A DNA stretch of 64,000 nt from Chaenocephalus aceratus (lineage: Eukaryota > Chordata > Actinopteri > Perciformes > Channichthyidae), in NCBI GenBank assembly GCA_023974075.1, contig CM043785.1, positions 24,369,169 to 24,433,168 of the forward strand, written 5' to 3'. The notes below the pieces were generated by a model. It was not told the origin of the DNA. It searched no databases and was given only the letters and a program-made list of their open reading frames with translations. The translations under genes were made by a program, and so were the position numbers. Below are positions 21,903 through 32,262 of the stretch, one piece after another; the first letter of the stretch is position 1, and each line of letters starts with the position of its first letter.

Positions 21903-22149
21903 CTTTAACATAAATTGTAATATTCGTTGACATCAAATAAATGACAGTTATACAATCCGCATATTGACTTACAAAAGTGTATGGGGTGTCTATGAATAGG
22001 CTACTTAAACAATCAATCAAAAACTCACCATCCAGGACATAAGTGGAAGCCTTTCTTCTTATTTCCTTTTTACATGTCTTTGTGCTGTCTAGCGGATACT
22101 GGCCTTTACACTTGTAATCGACAATGCTTTGGTACACATTGTTTTCCAT

Positions 22150-22447
22150 TTTACCAGAGCAAGCTTCACGGTGTAACAGTCGGCTGTACCGCAAATTGGT
22201 TTTCGCGCCGTCACTAATGACTGTGGGACGCGGGAACGAGTGGGGTGCGCGTGTGCAAGTTGCTTGTGTTGGTAATGCGCAAAATTAATCCAGTAGACAG
22301 ACATGTGCGCATATATAAGATAATTATTACATTACATTACATGTCATTTGTTAGACGCTTTTATCCAAAGCGACTTACATACATTCAGGACAATCCCCAC
22401 AGGAGCAATTACCTGCATTACATTCTTTCTTGAGCTGGGCTAAGGGG
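22150..22447. other. Upstream region of the Ginger-type gene with LINE/SINE tail
   Basis: GC-richer just upstream of the ATG at 22149. 22325-22431 is a common fish repeat tail (TTACATTACATTACATG, then GACGCTTTTATCCAAAGCGA). No promoter motif is claimed. Confidence 0.55.
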
Positions 22448-22465
22448 TACGGTGGCCCTGAAGTG

Positions 22466-22607
22466 CAAGACACCACAGCATTTCAGAAAACACCACAGCA
22501 TTTCACAAAACACTACAGCATTTCACAAAACACCACAGCATTTCAGAAAACGCCGCAGCATTTCAGAAAACACCACAGCATTTCAGAAAACACCACAGCA
22601 TTTCACA
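22466..22607. repeat. 20-bp tandem array, left arm (about 7 copies)
   Basis: Unit CACCACAGCATTTCAGAAAA, with an internal CAGAAAA/CACAAAA alternation. Confidence 0.9.
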
Positions 22608-23156
22608 TTGGACGGAAAGGGTATTCCTTTAGGGAGAACACTTCTTGTTTGTGATTGGACAGAGCCAGCCAGAGAAGCACTGCTGTGATTGGTTGTTTTT
22701 GCTGCCAGTCAAGAAATGACGCTTCGTGATTGGTCAACACCCGACAGCGAAATATGTCCCAACCATGGTCCCACAACGTATGGTCCCAACACATCAGCCG
22801 TTAGCACACACTCAGATCTCACAGCTCCTCATATCTGTTCAGAAACTGGACAAAAGTTAAACATGTACAAACCACAGACTGTCTATGTCATGGCGAATAC
22901 AGTCGCTGCTTTATTTATGTCTGTATGATGTTGTTGTGTGGACGGAGCAGCTACAGGTTAGTTTAGCCTGATGAATCCAATTCAGAAAACACGCATTTTA
23001 AAAGCTTTTCGTCTGCAGACTTGTCAAAGCGTTAATTCATGGTTTTTACTAACTGCTATCAGTATGTAGTTACTTCGGCATCACTTTGAAACGTGTATTA
23101 CAATTAAAACACGGTCAAATATGTTCATTTTGTTGTAGGATTTACATGGAGATACG

Positions 23157-24228
23157 CAGTGGCGTTTCTATATGTACAAAAGTGGTGGGGCACAAAAAAC
23201 TCAGATGTCTATATATAAGCTTCTGCAGAGAGGTTCATGGCTGGTGAGGCACTGGCACTGACTCTTCAGGTTTAAAAATATAATATTATTTTCAAAAGCT
23301 TTTTTTGTCTGATGCTTCAATTACTTTTAAACAGACAGTTCAACAGAAGGATACCCAAAAAAATGTAATTTTATCATTTAAATATTGAATTGTTCTCTCT
23401 TAGTAAGATCCCATTTTCAATAAAATTGCAGTCTTACCTTGACTTGAAGATTAAGTCCATTTGCCTATCCTTCTGGACAAAAATCTCTATTACTTTTTTG
23501 TAAAAGTCCTCCTTATCTTCTTGTAGTTTCAAAAGTGTATCATAAATCTAATCTAATCAATAGATTTTTGATTCGAAAATGATAAAAGTAGGGTAGACAT
23601 GTGGATATTATCCGGCTGAACAAAACGTACATTTATCTAACAGCTACGTTTCCCACAGATCTTATTTTGAGCTATTTTCTAAAATCCTATGGAGAAATCT
23701 CGTTGCTTTTTTGTGGAGGGAAGCCATGCGCAGCTTACTTCCTGGTTTTAGGACGCCTCACTGCAGCTCTCTCTCCTCCTCTTCACACACCACACTTTTC
23801 GCGGCACACGTACTTACAGCCAATCAGCTCTGAATTATGTGAGATGACGTATGGTGGGGATGGCAGCACTTTGCCCCTATGGTCATTATTTTTTGCCACA
23901 CACATTAAATAGGAAAATACTCTGAGCATGCGCAGTGTAGTTTTTGCAGTCACCGTTCACTTAGACAGTCAGAAGGAGGGGCAGGATCAGGTTTTGTCCC
24001 ACATGGCTCTAAACAGCTCAATAGGCACACACTGTAGACACTAATTAGAAGAACACATACTAAAACAGCAATATACAGACGAATCAGATGATTAAACATG
24101 ATCTTAAAATATAATTTATATATTTTTTAATTTATTTTTTGCATTTTGTTGTAATCATTATTTTAATACTTTCTGCTGACACTAGGTGGGGCTGTGCCCC
24201 ACCTGCCCCTAATGACCAGTCGCCACTG
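23157..24228. mobile_element. hAT element in the foldback loop
   Basis: Termini CAGTGGCG and CGCCACTG lie inside a perfect 8-bp duplication GAGATACG (23149-23156, 24229-24236). 1072 bp, with no intact transposase. Confidence 0.85.
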
Positions 24229-24819
24229 GAGATACGCCCCGTCCCCTCTCCAGCGCCTCTTGTTTGAATGACAGCATTGACAGGAGCAAACACAGCTGAC
24301 AGCCGCGGTGAAACTCGAGCGATTAGAGCGATGCGAATATTGGGTGGTCTACCATAGTATTTACATGGAGATAAGCCCCTTAAAAACCATGAGTTAATAA
24401 AGCATTAATTCTGTATTTACTCCTGTCATTCAAACAAGACGCTGGAGAGGGGGCGGGCCGTATCTCCATGTAAATCCTATCGGAATCGGATCCATCAGGC
24501 TAAACTAACCTGTAGCTGCTCCGTCCACGCTCACAACAACGTCATACAGACATAAATAAAGCAGCGACTGTATTCACCATGACATAGACAGTCTGTTGTT
24601 TGTACATGTTTAACTTTTGTCCAGTTTCTGAACAGATATGAGGAGCTGTGAGCTCTGAGTGTGTGCTAACAGCTGAGCTAACGGCTGATGTGTTGGGCTA
24701 ATCACAAGCGTCATTTCTTGACTGGCAGCAAAAACAACCAATCACAGCAGTGCTTCTCTGGCTGGCTCTGTCCACAAACAAGAAGTGTTCTCCCTAAAGG
24801 AATACCCTTTCCGTCCAAT

Positions 24820-25182
24820 GTGAAATGCTGTGGTGTTTTCTGAAATGCTGTGGTGTTTTGTGAAATGCTGTGGTGTTTTCTGAAATGCTGTGGTGTTTTG
24901 TGAAATGCTGTAGTGTTTTGTGAAATGCTGTGGCGTTTTCTGTAATGCTGTAGTGTTTTGTGAAATGCTGTAGTGTTTTGTGAAATGCTGTGGTGTTTTC
25001 TGAAATGCTGTGGTGTTTTGTGAAATGCTGTAGTGTTTTGTGAAATGCTGTGGCGTTTTCTGTAATGCTGTAGTGTTTTGTGAAATGCTGTGGCGTTTTC
25101 TGAAATGCTGTGGTGTTTTCTGAAATGCTGTAGTGTTTTGTGAAATGCTGTGGTGTTTTCTGAAATGCTGTGGTGTCTTGCA
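24820..25182. repeat. 20-bp tandem array, right arm (about 18 copies)
   Basis: Inverted copy of the left-arm unit (TGTGGTGTTTTCTGAAATGC), with GTGGCG and TAGTG variants. It has more than twice the copy number of the left arm. Confidence 0.9.
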
Positions 25183-26019
25183 CTTCAGGGCCACCGTAAA
25201 GGGGAGTGTTGGAGCTATATATCTCTTAAAGGTGGGGTAGGTACATTTGAGAAACCGGCTCGAGATCGCTAGAATTTGAAAATACACAACCGGAGAAAAT
25301 CTGCCACTTCCTTATAGAGCCCCTCCTCCAACACACCAAGCCCCCAGGAAGTGCGCCGGACTCAGATGTAAATATTCGTGCTGGCCAAACGGCGGTACTG
25401 CACACCCGTTTGGTTGCCAGGCCCGGAAACACTTTTTCCCATTGACTTACATGGGGAAAGAGTGGTCTGTAACTCGTTGGATAATTTTTTTTAAACTAAA
25501 TAAACAACCCAGTATGAACACTTGTATAGCCCTTATTAAAAACATTCGTTCCTCAAGTTGTAAAAATGTGCTAATAACGTTATTCTGAGAGTTATTTCCC
25601 TCTGCATTATGAACGCGCATCTAACCCACGGGACCGCGCTGCCCGGCACGTTCATGTTACGTGTTCAGCACTACATGAGTTTCTCTTTACCCATGGATGC
25701 ACAATAACAACGGACCCATATCGCCTTACTGCCAGCCCACGGAGCTGTAATAATGGATATATTGCACATGTTTGCTGTAATTCATCATTTGTAAAATATT
25801 ATACTACATGGGCTGTATGATGTAAATCTTGTACCGTAAATGTTGTATTAAATAAAGTTAATATTACCGCCGTAGATTAACGTTCCTGTAGCTTCTTATA
25901 TATATATATATATATATATACAGTGCAATAATTCTTTCATGCTAAATGAAGCTCTGTTGGATATCACTAGATCCTGTTACAGCATAATAGAAGTACATAA
26001 CGATTGATGTGCACATTAG

Positions 26020-26419
26020 ATAAGATAAGATAAGATAAGATGAACCTTTATTAATCCCCGAGGGGAAATTCAGTTTTACAAAGCAGCAACAGAGTAAGCG
26101 TGAAAAAAAAAACAGTACAGCAAAGATTCACACAGATCAATACAATCTAAAATCTAAAATAAATAACATAAAATCAAGGAAATAATGATAATAATAATAA
26201 AAGACTATAAAAATAGGAGATAAATAAAAATAAGAGTAAAATAACTGTCAGCATATATACCTATTTCGTCATCATCTAAGTTATAAAGTGCATAATAAGT
26301 TAAGTGACAAGTTAACATGGGTTGTGAAAACAGTGTATATTTATGTCCAGTGATTTAATTTGATTTATTTTTCATGATTGACCCCTTGTTGTGCAGCCTG
26401 ATGGCTACAGGCACAAAGG
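26020..26419 (-). mobile_element. 5'-truncated LINE (3' end) insertion
   Basis: Flanked by a 7-bp duplication ACATTAG (26013-26019, 26420-26426). Copy A keeps the empty site at about 13850 (TACATTAGCATAATT). On the minus strand it ends with GGGGATTAATAAAGGTTCAT and a (ATCTT)n tail, as in fish LINE 3' ends. It begins with a remnant coding for a typical LINE C-terminus. Confidence 0.8.
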
Positions 26420-26605
26420 ACATTAGCATAATTACTAGCTAGCCGCTAGCTGCTAACTGCATAATAACAAGCCATTACCATGCTGTCATGAGCGCACGGT
26501 GCTGTTACGTGTACGCAAATTGACGTGCTTGATGTGAACGAGCATGTTGGTTAAAGTTGCGCATGCGCTATGAGCGCACATACGGGTACTTCTCAGGCAT
26601 GCCGG

Positions 26606-27671
26606 GGCTGAAGTCGAATAGTCCATTTAGCTTAGGAACCTTCCTAAAGGAGTGAAATGACCCGGAAGTCCCTCAGTGGCAGCCATGATAAGTGCCGTTC
26701 GAATTCTCTAGAATGATGAGAATGAAAGGAAAGGAGGTTTCAAACTTCCTTTATAACCTCCTTTAGCTTAGGAACCACTGGATCTCCCTAACTGACAGGA
26801 GAAGCGAAAATGCTGCCCCACAATGCCTTGCAGCCGCAGCATTTGCCGTCACTCAACAGTCGGCCGTTCACGGAAACAACCGATTATGACCGAGAAATGA
26901 TATCATGAAAGTTACGGTGCTTATTAAGCATTTTAAAACATAGGTTGTAAGTTGCCAAAGTGCTTTGTTTTGAACGTTCATCAGTATTATAATCAAAAAG
27001 AGAAATGTGAACGTTAGTTTTCACTGAAATTATCAAATAAAGTCAACATTTCAGTCTTTACTGAGCTGTGTGTGGTTTGTTCAACTTTTAAAAGATGTTT
27101 GAATGGTGATATACACAGTGATAGATGTTAAGGACTAACGTTTATAATACATACATTTGTATTGATTTTAAGATCTTTAGTTCATACAATCATACGTATT
27201 GGGATCATTTGTATTAATATGAACCGGAGGGAGAGGGTGACGAGCATAAGTTTCACTTTCCTTTTTTATTTCAATTCCAACTTTGGTCATGAAGAATATG
27301 TTTCTCTGTTGTCCCCGTTCATAAAGCAAAGCAGCAGCATCAGAGCACGGTGCAGAGTCTCTAGATGAGTTTACAGGAGTCCCTCGTTCTTATTAAACAT
27401 CCGTGTTGGAGTCCGCTGCATAGAAAACTGTGGTTTCCATAGTTTCCCCACAGCAGCAGATGCACACAATGACGTCCGCTGGCGCATCATAAACACGTCG
27501 GATAGTGAAAGTGCATTCGGATTCTCTAAAGTACCGCAGTCTCTTCTCCTAAATCCTTTTTAATTCTCCTATCCACTATCCCTTAACCCCGTGACGTTTC
27601 ACTCAGAGGTCAAGGAATAGACGATAGGGTTAGAATTTAGGAGCTCATTTTTAAACTATCCGACTGCAGCC
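26606..27671. mobile_element. 1.07-kb TIR element, copy 2 (3-bp CGG duplication)
   Basis: 1066 bp, inverted relative to copy 1. Duplication CGG at 26603-26605 and 27672-27674. Copy A keeps the empty site GCATGCCGGGTAATC at about 14022-14036. It carries no recognised ORF beyond short degenerate frames (for example 27162-27368). Confidence 0.87.
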
Positions 27672-27785
27672 CGGGTAATCTGTGACGTTTCACTCTCTCA
27701 AAAGTTGGGCCATTTTATCATCATGCGCTAATGAGCAACTCTCGTAGGAATGAATGAGGCCCCGCCTCCCACGCTGTATCCAGTT

Positions 27786-27975
27786 CTCATTCATAACACT
27801 CCGTTCGATGTCTCACTATGGGATGCGCCTCATCGCGGAGCAAACAGAAGCATCAATCTCATTACGCCAATCCTGATTGGCCGGTGATTCTTGACGCCAA
27901 CGTCAGGGGAAATCACCCCCTATAAGTAGCCTGCGCCACGACGCATGCGTCATTCAAACACCTCTTCTCGCTTCA
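27786..27975 (+). repeat. Left inverted terminal repeat of DIRS, with TATA-like box
   Basis: Starts CTCATTCATAACACTCCG. It contains CCCCCTATAAGTAGCC (TATAAG at 27921-27926), a plausible core promoter directing transcription into the element. Confidence 0.85.
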
Positions 27976-28380
27976 GAGCACATCTCGAACGGTAGCCGGG
28001 CTAGCTTAACAGTCCACAGACTGAACCCAAGCTAATTTTCGGTCGACGGGCGTTAGCCGGCTACCCTATTCTCTTTCAGAAGAAGTACCATAGTCAACCT
28101 CGCCGATTTCTTCCTCTGGAAGTAAGGTAAGATTTTGACTTACAAGTTAGCGACACACCAGTTGCTAGCTTGTGTTTTTTCCCCTCACTGCCGACACCAC
28201 GGTAGCGAGGACGCTTTTTTATTCTTTTTTCTTCCCCGGAGGATAAAAGGATTTAAAAAAGAATATTGCCACACCAGGTAATATTCTTTGAGAGGAAAAG
28301 ACCCACACTACCTTTTTCTCCAGATAAAGGACAGTTTGGGACACTTTTTTCGACATACCTGTTAAGAGCGGGTCCTCTCC

Positions 28381-30012
28381 ATGGACGCCTCTCTCCCTCA
28401 CACCAGAGGAGTCAGGGACTCGAAGGCTCGGTTCTGCGACTGTGGGTTGAAGATAGCAGGCACAGACTCACACCAGGTCTGCTCGTCCTGCCTCGGGCTG
28501 GAACACGCCCAGGAGGCTATCGACGACCCCGGCTCGTGCGGGCATTGTGCCCGCCTCACCATAAAGAGCCTTCGCCGACGGTTAGCACGACAAGCTAGCC
28601 TGTCGGGACAGGATCCCCTCATGTCCACTGGTTGGCCGGCTGGCAACCAAGACACGGGGGCGTCCGCCGCAGAGACTGAGCCCCTCGCCTTCACGGCCTG
28701 GGGCTCATCAACCGCGGCAGCCGCGGAACCGGTTTCCCGCGCCATGTCAGGCCGGGCCCCGGTGGCGGCAAAGGACGCGGGAACGGGACCCCACGCTATA
28801 CCAAGCTGGGGCTCCCGACTGGACCTCACCATGGTTTCACCCGCGGAGGATGTCCTGGAATTAAATTACATGGAGGACGAAGAGGATGCCTCTGAGTTCC
28901 TCCTGTCTGATTCGGACGAGCAGGAAGACGACGTCTTCATGTCACCAGCTCAGGCTGCAAAGCCTGGAGCGATGGCTGCTCTCTCGGGCGATAGCACACC
29001 AGCTTCGCCCTGTCTCAGCATGGACCTACAAGCCGTGTGTCAACGTGCTGCGGCCAGACTAGACATCCCATGGCCCGAAGTGGCCAAGGAGACCTCCAGG
29101 TCCCGTTATGAAGGAAAACTGTTTTTCCAAACAACGAGGACGAAGAGACAACTCCTCCCGGTCTTCCCGGAGATGTTGGATGAGGTGTCGGTCTCGTGGA
29201 GAGACCGGCCCTTTAGCAACAAGGCCCCAATCCAGGGTGCCTCCTCCCTTGACTGTGACGGTATGGAGAGGCTCGGCCTGCTCCACATACCGCCTATGGA
29301 ACCACTGGTGGCAGCCCACCTCCTACCGAGGATGGGCCCGACACCGAGCAGGAACCCCACACTGCCAGCAAAAACAGACCGATTCCAGTCGACCATGACG
29401 GAACGGGCCTACAAGGCTGCAGCATTGTCCGCCAGAGCTCTGAACGTTTCCTCGATGCTAACCGCGTACCAAGCGGAGCTCTGTGAGGATCTGTCGAGCG
29501 ATTCTGGACCGGCCACTCTGGACGAGATGGCCGCGGTCACAGACATTTGTCTCCGTGTCCAACGCTGCGCCGTCCAGGCCACGGGCAAAGTGATGGGGAT
29601 CATGGTGGTGCAGGAAAGAGCTAGATGGCTCAACCTCACCAACCTCCCAGACCGGGAAAAAGAAGATGTGCTGGATATGCCCATCGTTCCCGAGGGAATT
29701 TTCGGCTCCGCTCTCGCTTCCATGCAGAGGAAGTGCGAGTCGAAAAAGAAGGAAGACGAGGCCCTCCACCTCTGTCTCCCTCGAAGGGTCCAGCCGCTGC
29801 CTCCGCAACAGCGACCCTTCGCCCAAGCTGCTCCGAACCCTGCTGGATCTAGAGTACCAGATCAGCAGAGGTCGCAGTCCGCCCCGAGTCCCCAGCCCAG
29901 GCAGGAGACGAGGGCGAGTTGGTCTAGAAAATCTTCGGTCCCGGCTGCAGCCCAGGCACAGCCAACCCAGAATTTCGGCCAGCAATCAAGGAGGAAGAAG
30001 CGAGCGGCATGA
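28381..30012 (+). CDS. DIRS ORF1 (gag-like), intact 543 codons
   Basis: The ATG lies about 600 bp into the element and the frame has no interruption. Residues 19-56 carry a Cys/His cluster (C19, C21, C34, C37, H42, C53, C56) followed by R-R-R-L-A-R, as in fish DIRS gag-like proteins. The middle is acidic (E-D-E-E-D, D-S-D-E-Q-E-D-D, about residues 160-190). The C-terminus is Gln/Pro-rich and basic, ending R-R-K-K-R-A-A. It presumably binds RNA or DNA and forms the intracellular particle. Being open does not mean the element is active, because the downstream enzymes are broken. Confidence 0.75.
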   Translation: MDASLPHTRGVRDSKARFCDCGLKIAGTDSHQVCSSCLGLEHAQEAIDDPGSCGHCARLTIKSLRRRLARQASLSGQDPLMSTGWPAGNQDTGASAAETEPLAFTAWGSSTAAAAEPVSRAMSGRAPVAAKDAGTGPHAIPSWGSRLDLTMVSPAEDVLELNYMEDEEDASEFLLSDSDEQEDDVFMSPAQAAKPGAMAALSGDSTPASPCLSMDLQAVCQRAAARLDIPWPEVAKETSRSRYEGKLFFQTTRTKRQLLPVFPEMLDEVSVSWRDRPFSNKAPIQGASSLDCDGMERLGLLHIPPMEPLVAAHLLPRMGPTPSRNPTLPAKTDRFQSTMTERAYKAAALSARALNVSSMLTAYQAELCEDLSSDSGPATLDEMAAVTDICLRVQRCAVQATGKVMGIMVVQERARWLNLTNLPDREKEDVLDMPIVPEGIFGSALASMQRKCESKKKEDEALHLCLPRRVQPLPPQQRPFAQAAPNPAGSRVPDQQRSQSAPSPQPRQETRASWSRKSSVPAAAQAQPTQNFGQQSRRKKRAA

Positions 30013-30727
30013 CAGCCCCTCCTTCTCCCCTCTGTGACAGAGCTGGAAGTTCCTTCTCCGGCTCGAATTGTGTTCCCGCTGCCTCGAGAGATGCCTCAAC
30101 GCCATCCTCAAGTCTGCACAAAACACATGTTACATAATTATTGTTTAAATAAACAATTTTTCGCTGACGCATCCAGGCCTCGGCCAAGGGCGCAGCTCAA
30201 AAAAATGAAAAGAAAAACAATAAACAGTCCGTTAACCATAAATCCCCTTCTGAGAGCAGCCACGGCCTCTCTCAAAAGGCGGATAATAAACGGGTCTGTG
30301 AAGGCACCACCGCCACGCGCATGCGCAGTGCCGGTTGGGGCTTTAAGGGCACTACCGCCACGTGCGCACGCAGTGCCGGCTAGAGCTGTAAAGAGCGGCC
30401 CGTCAATCCTTTCCCTTTCAAGAGCAGCTACGGCATCTCTCAAAGGACGGATTATTGACGGGTCCGTGAAGCCACCGCCACGTGCGTGCGCAGTAACGGT
30501 GGGGACTGTTGAAATGGGGTACCACCGTGTTCAGACACTAGAGGGCCCCATGACACAACAAATAGAGTCTCAGAGGGTAAGAGATGTGACATCTCCGCTG
30601 GCTCTAAAGGCCCTGACACACCAACCCGATTTTGGGAGTCAGAGGCCGTCAGAGGCTGTCGGGCATTCGCGGCGCCGTAGTCAGGTTGGTGTGTCCCGCA
30701 CCGTCGACCGTGACACGCCTTATTTGG

Positions 30728-30791
30728 ACTGCCAGACCCGATGCATGGCCGATTCAACATGTTGAATCGGCCATGCATCGGGTCTGGCAGT
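30728..30791. repeat. 64-bp perfect palindrome
   Basis: Arms of 32 bp meet at the centre (30759/30760) with no loop. Each arm begins ACTGCCAGACCCGATGCATG. It could extrude a cruciform and is prone to deletion. Confidence 0.95.
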
Positions 30792-30921
30792 CGGACCAAA
30801 TAATCACTCTGATTGGCTGTTCAGCTAGCAAATCAGTGCATGAGAAGCGAAGCGGAAGTGAGGGACGTAAACAAACGATTTAAGAAGGCACACACATACT
30901 GCTATTCATTTTCATCTCATC

Positions 30922-31050
30922 ATGGCGATCTGGAATGATGCAAACGAAGACCTGCTCATCACCTTGATCCAGGAGAGGCCAGCTCTGTATGATATTACGG
31001 AGAAAAGATACTCTTCTTCTTCTCTGTCTTCCGGTTGTTGCCTCTTTTGA
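30922..31050 (+). pseudogene. MADF-domain fragment of a Harbinger accessory protein
   Basis: Forty-two codons starting MAIWNDANEDLLITLI and R-P-A-L-Y-D. This is the first helix region of a MADF/Myb-like DNA-binding domain carried by PIF/Harbinger elements beside their transposase. It is cut off after E-K-R-Y and then runs into a low-complexity Ser stretch. Confidence 0.7.
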
Positions 31051-31228
31051 ATGACGAATACACACTACCGCCGCCTGCTGGTAAGGAGAGTTATTGCCAC
31101 TCACGCACTGAAGTCGGTGCGGTGTGTTCCCGTGCGACACATGGCCAAAACGCAGGAGAACACGGCCAGGCAACAGCCGACTTCAGCGTCCGCTAGTCCT
31201 CTGGTGACTGCTTGGTGTGTCAGGGCCT

Positions 31229-32262
31229 TAAGGAGCACACAGTGGAAGATGCTCGCAACATCTGCTTGGGTTTTCAAGACAGTAACACGGGGTTACAGAC
31301 TCCAATTCGCTGTCACCCCCCCTCGTTTCTCGGGCATTTTGTATTCACAAGCCCGAGGAGAGTCAGCCCATATTCTAGAGAGAGAGATCCTCTCACTTCT
31401 AGAAAAGAGAGCTATATCTGTTGTACCTGCCGAGCAGAGTCAGAGTGGTTTTTATTCCAAGTACTTCCTCGTCCCCAAACGAGGAGGGAACGGAATCCGG
31501 CCAATACTGGATTTGAGGGTTCTGAACAGATATCTAAAAAGATATAAATTCAGAATGCTCACTCACACATCTCTGCTGCGTCTCGTGCGACAAGATGATT
31601 GGTTTACATCAGTCGACCTGAAAGATGCGTATTTCCACGTCCCAGTATATTATCCACACAGGAAATATCTGAGATTCGCATTTCAGGGGATCTGTTATGA
31701 ATACAGAGTACTTCCCTTCGGCCTGTCTCTCAGTCCAAGAGTGTTTGTACGATGTACGGAAGCCGCGATAGCCCCGTTAAGACAACAGGGTATTCGCCTG
31801 GCGACCTACCTGGACGACTGGCTGCTTCTCGCACAGTCGGAGCACGAGGCTGTTACGCAGACAAATGTTCTCGTAAAGCACCTGCTCAACCTGGGTTTCA
31901 TAATAAACACAGAGAAGAGCATGTTGTGCCCCGCGCAGACTATACTCTTCCTAGGGTTACACCTGAACTCGGTGCCCTTTTCAGCTCGCCTGTCAGCGGA
32001 AAGAGTGAAAGCTTTCAGAGCTTGTCTCGCTTTATTCCAGCGTCGCAAACATGTTCTCTTCAGAACATGCCTGCGGTTGATGGGGCTCATGGCGTCAGCC
32101 GTCCTGGTCGTACGACTAGGACGCTTACACATGAGGGAGTTTCAGCGCTGGGTAGCCGCCTTAAAACTAAACCCCGCGCGTCATGGCGCGCGGAGGGTAA
32201 TGGTTACTGTGAAATGCGTAACGGCACTGCGCCACTGGCTGCACCGCACCCGACTTTTCTAG
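31229..32262 (+). pseudogene. DIRS reverse transcriptase
   Basis: Motifs in order: F-L-V-P-K-R (about 31466), the first catalytic Asp in S-V-D-L-K-D-A-Y-F-H-V-P (about 31610), L-P-F-G-L-S-L-S-P (about 31710), the active site YLDDWLLL (about 31807), and F-L-G-L-H-L-N (about 31950). It has the normal DIRS RT length and no internal stop. The frame ends prematurely at TAG (32260-32262), where the RNase H should continue in the same polypeptide. The 5' part was separated from ORF1 by the Harbinger insertion. Confidence 0.85.

Larger units (their letters stand above)
16432..22149 (-). pseudogene. Ginger-type transposase gene: integrase, Ulp1 protease, PHD finger; 15 exons
   Basis: Exons read by splice sites and phase (minus order): 22149-22029, 21902-21712, 21492-21421, 21209-21024, 20948-20842, 20737-20569, 20479-19259, 19155-19037, 18820-18698, 18610-18545, 18339-18251, 18159-18054, 17823-17727, 16911-16853, 16524-16432. 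Protein order is an H2C2 finger, a retroviral-type integrase core, a GPY/F domain, an Ala/Ser/Pro repeat, a C48 (Ulp1/SENP-like) cysteine protease and a C-terminal PHD finger. Ginger transposons are DNA elements whose transposase is related to Ty3/gypsy integrase; some are reported, from memory, to carry Ulp1 and PHD domains. Damage: the segment with the second catalytic Asp is missing between exons 4 and 5, the frame breaks at an A10 run (20169-20178), and there is an in-frame TAA in exon 11. A domesticated origin is possible, but these lesions argue for a dead copy. Confidence 0.82.
22448..25198. mobile_element. Foldback element with tandem-repeat arms
   Basis: Inverted arms start TACGGTGGCCCTGAAGTGCA on both sides and are flanked by a 6-bp duplication AAGGGG (22442-22447, 25199-25204). 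Each arm has a 20-bp tandem array followed by about 370-400 bp of unique inverted repeat (for example 22610-22975 against 24480-24825). Further inverted similarity lies deeper in the loop. No transposase was seen. The superfamily is unknown; a 6-bp duplication is compatible with IS3EU-like or foldback types. Confidence 0.82.
30608..31228. mobile_element. PIF/Harbinger-type element inside DIRS
   Basis: Termini AGGCCCTGACACACCA are present at both ends in inverted orientation and flanked by TAA (30605-30607, 31229-31231). The 621-bp element retains a MADF-domain fragment and a 64-bp perfect palindrome. Confidence 0.85.

Noticed and set aside
16432..22149. Interpretation as an intact domesticated host gene (KRBA2- or GIN1-like)
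   Set aside because: The missing catalytic segment, the frame break and the in-frame stop argue for a decaying transposon copy, though domestication cannot be excluded without expression data.
22466..22607. Short regular repeats that could suggest a CRISPR-like array
   Set aside because: The 20-bp units are contiguous with no spacers, mirrored in the other arm of a foldback transposon, and the genome is a vertebrate.
29059..29985. Minus-strand ORFs of 86-175 codons under DIRS ORF1
   Set aside because: GC-rich shadow frames of the gag-like ORF.
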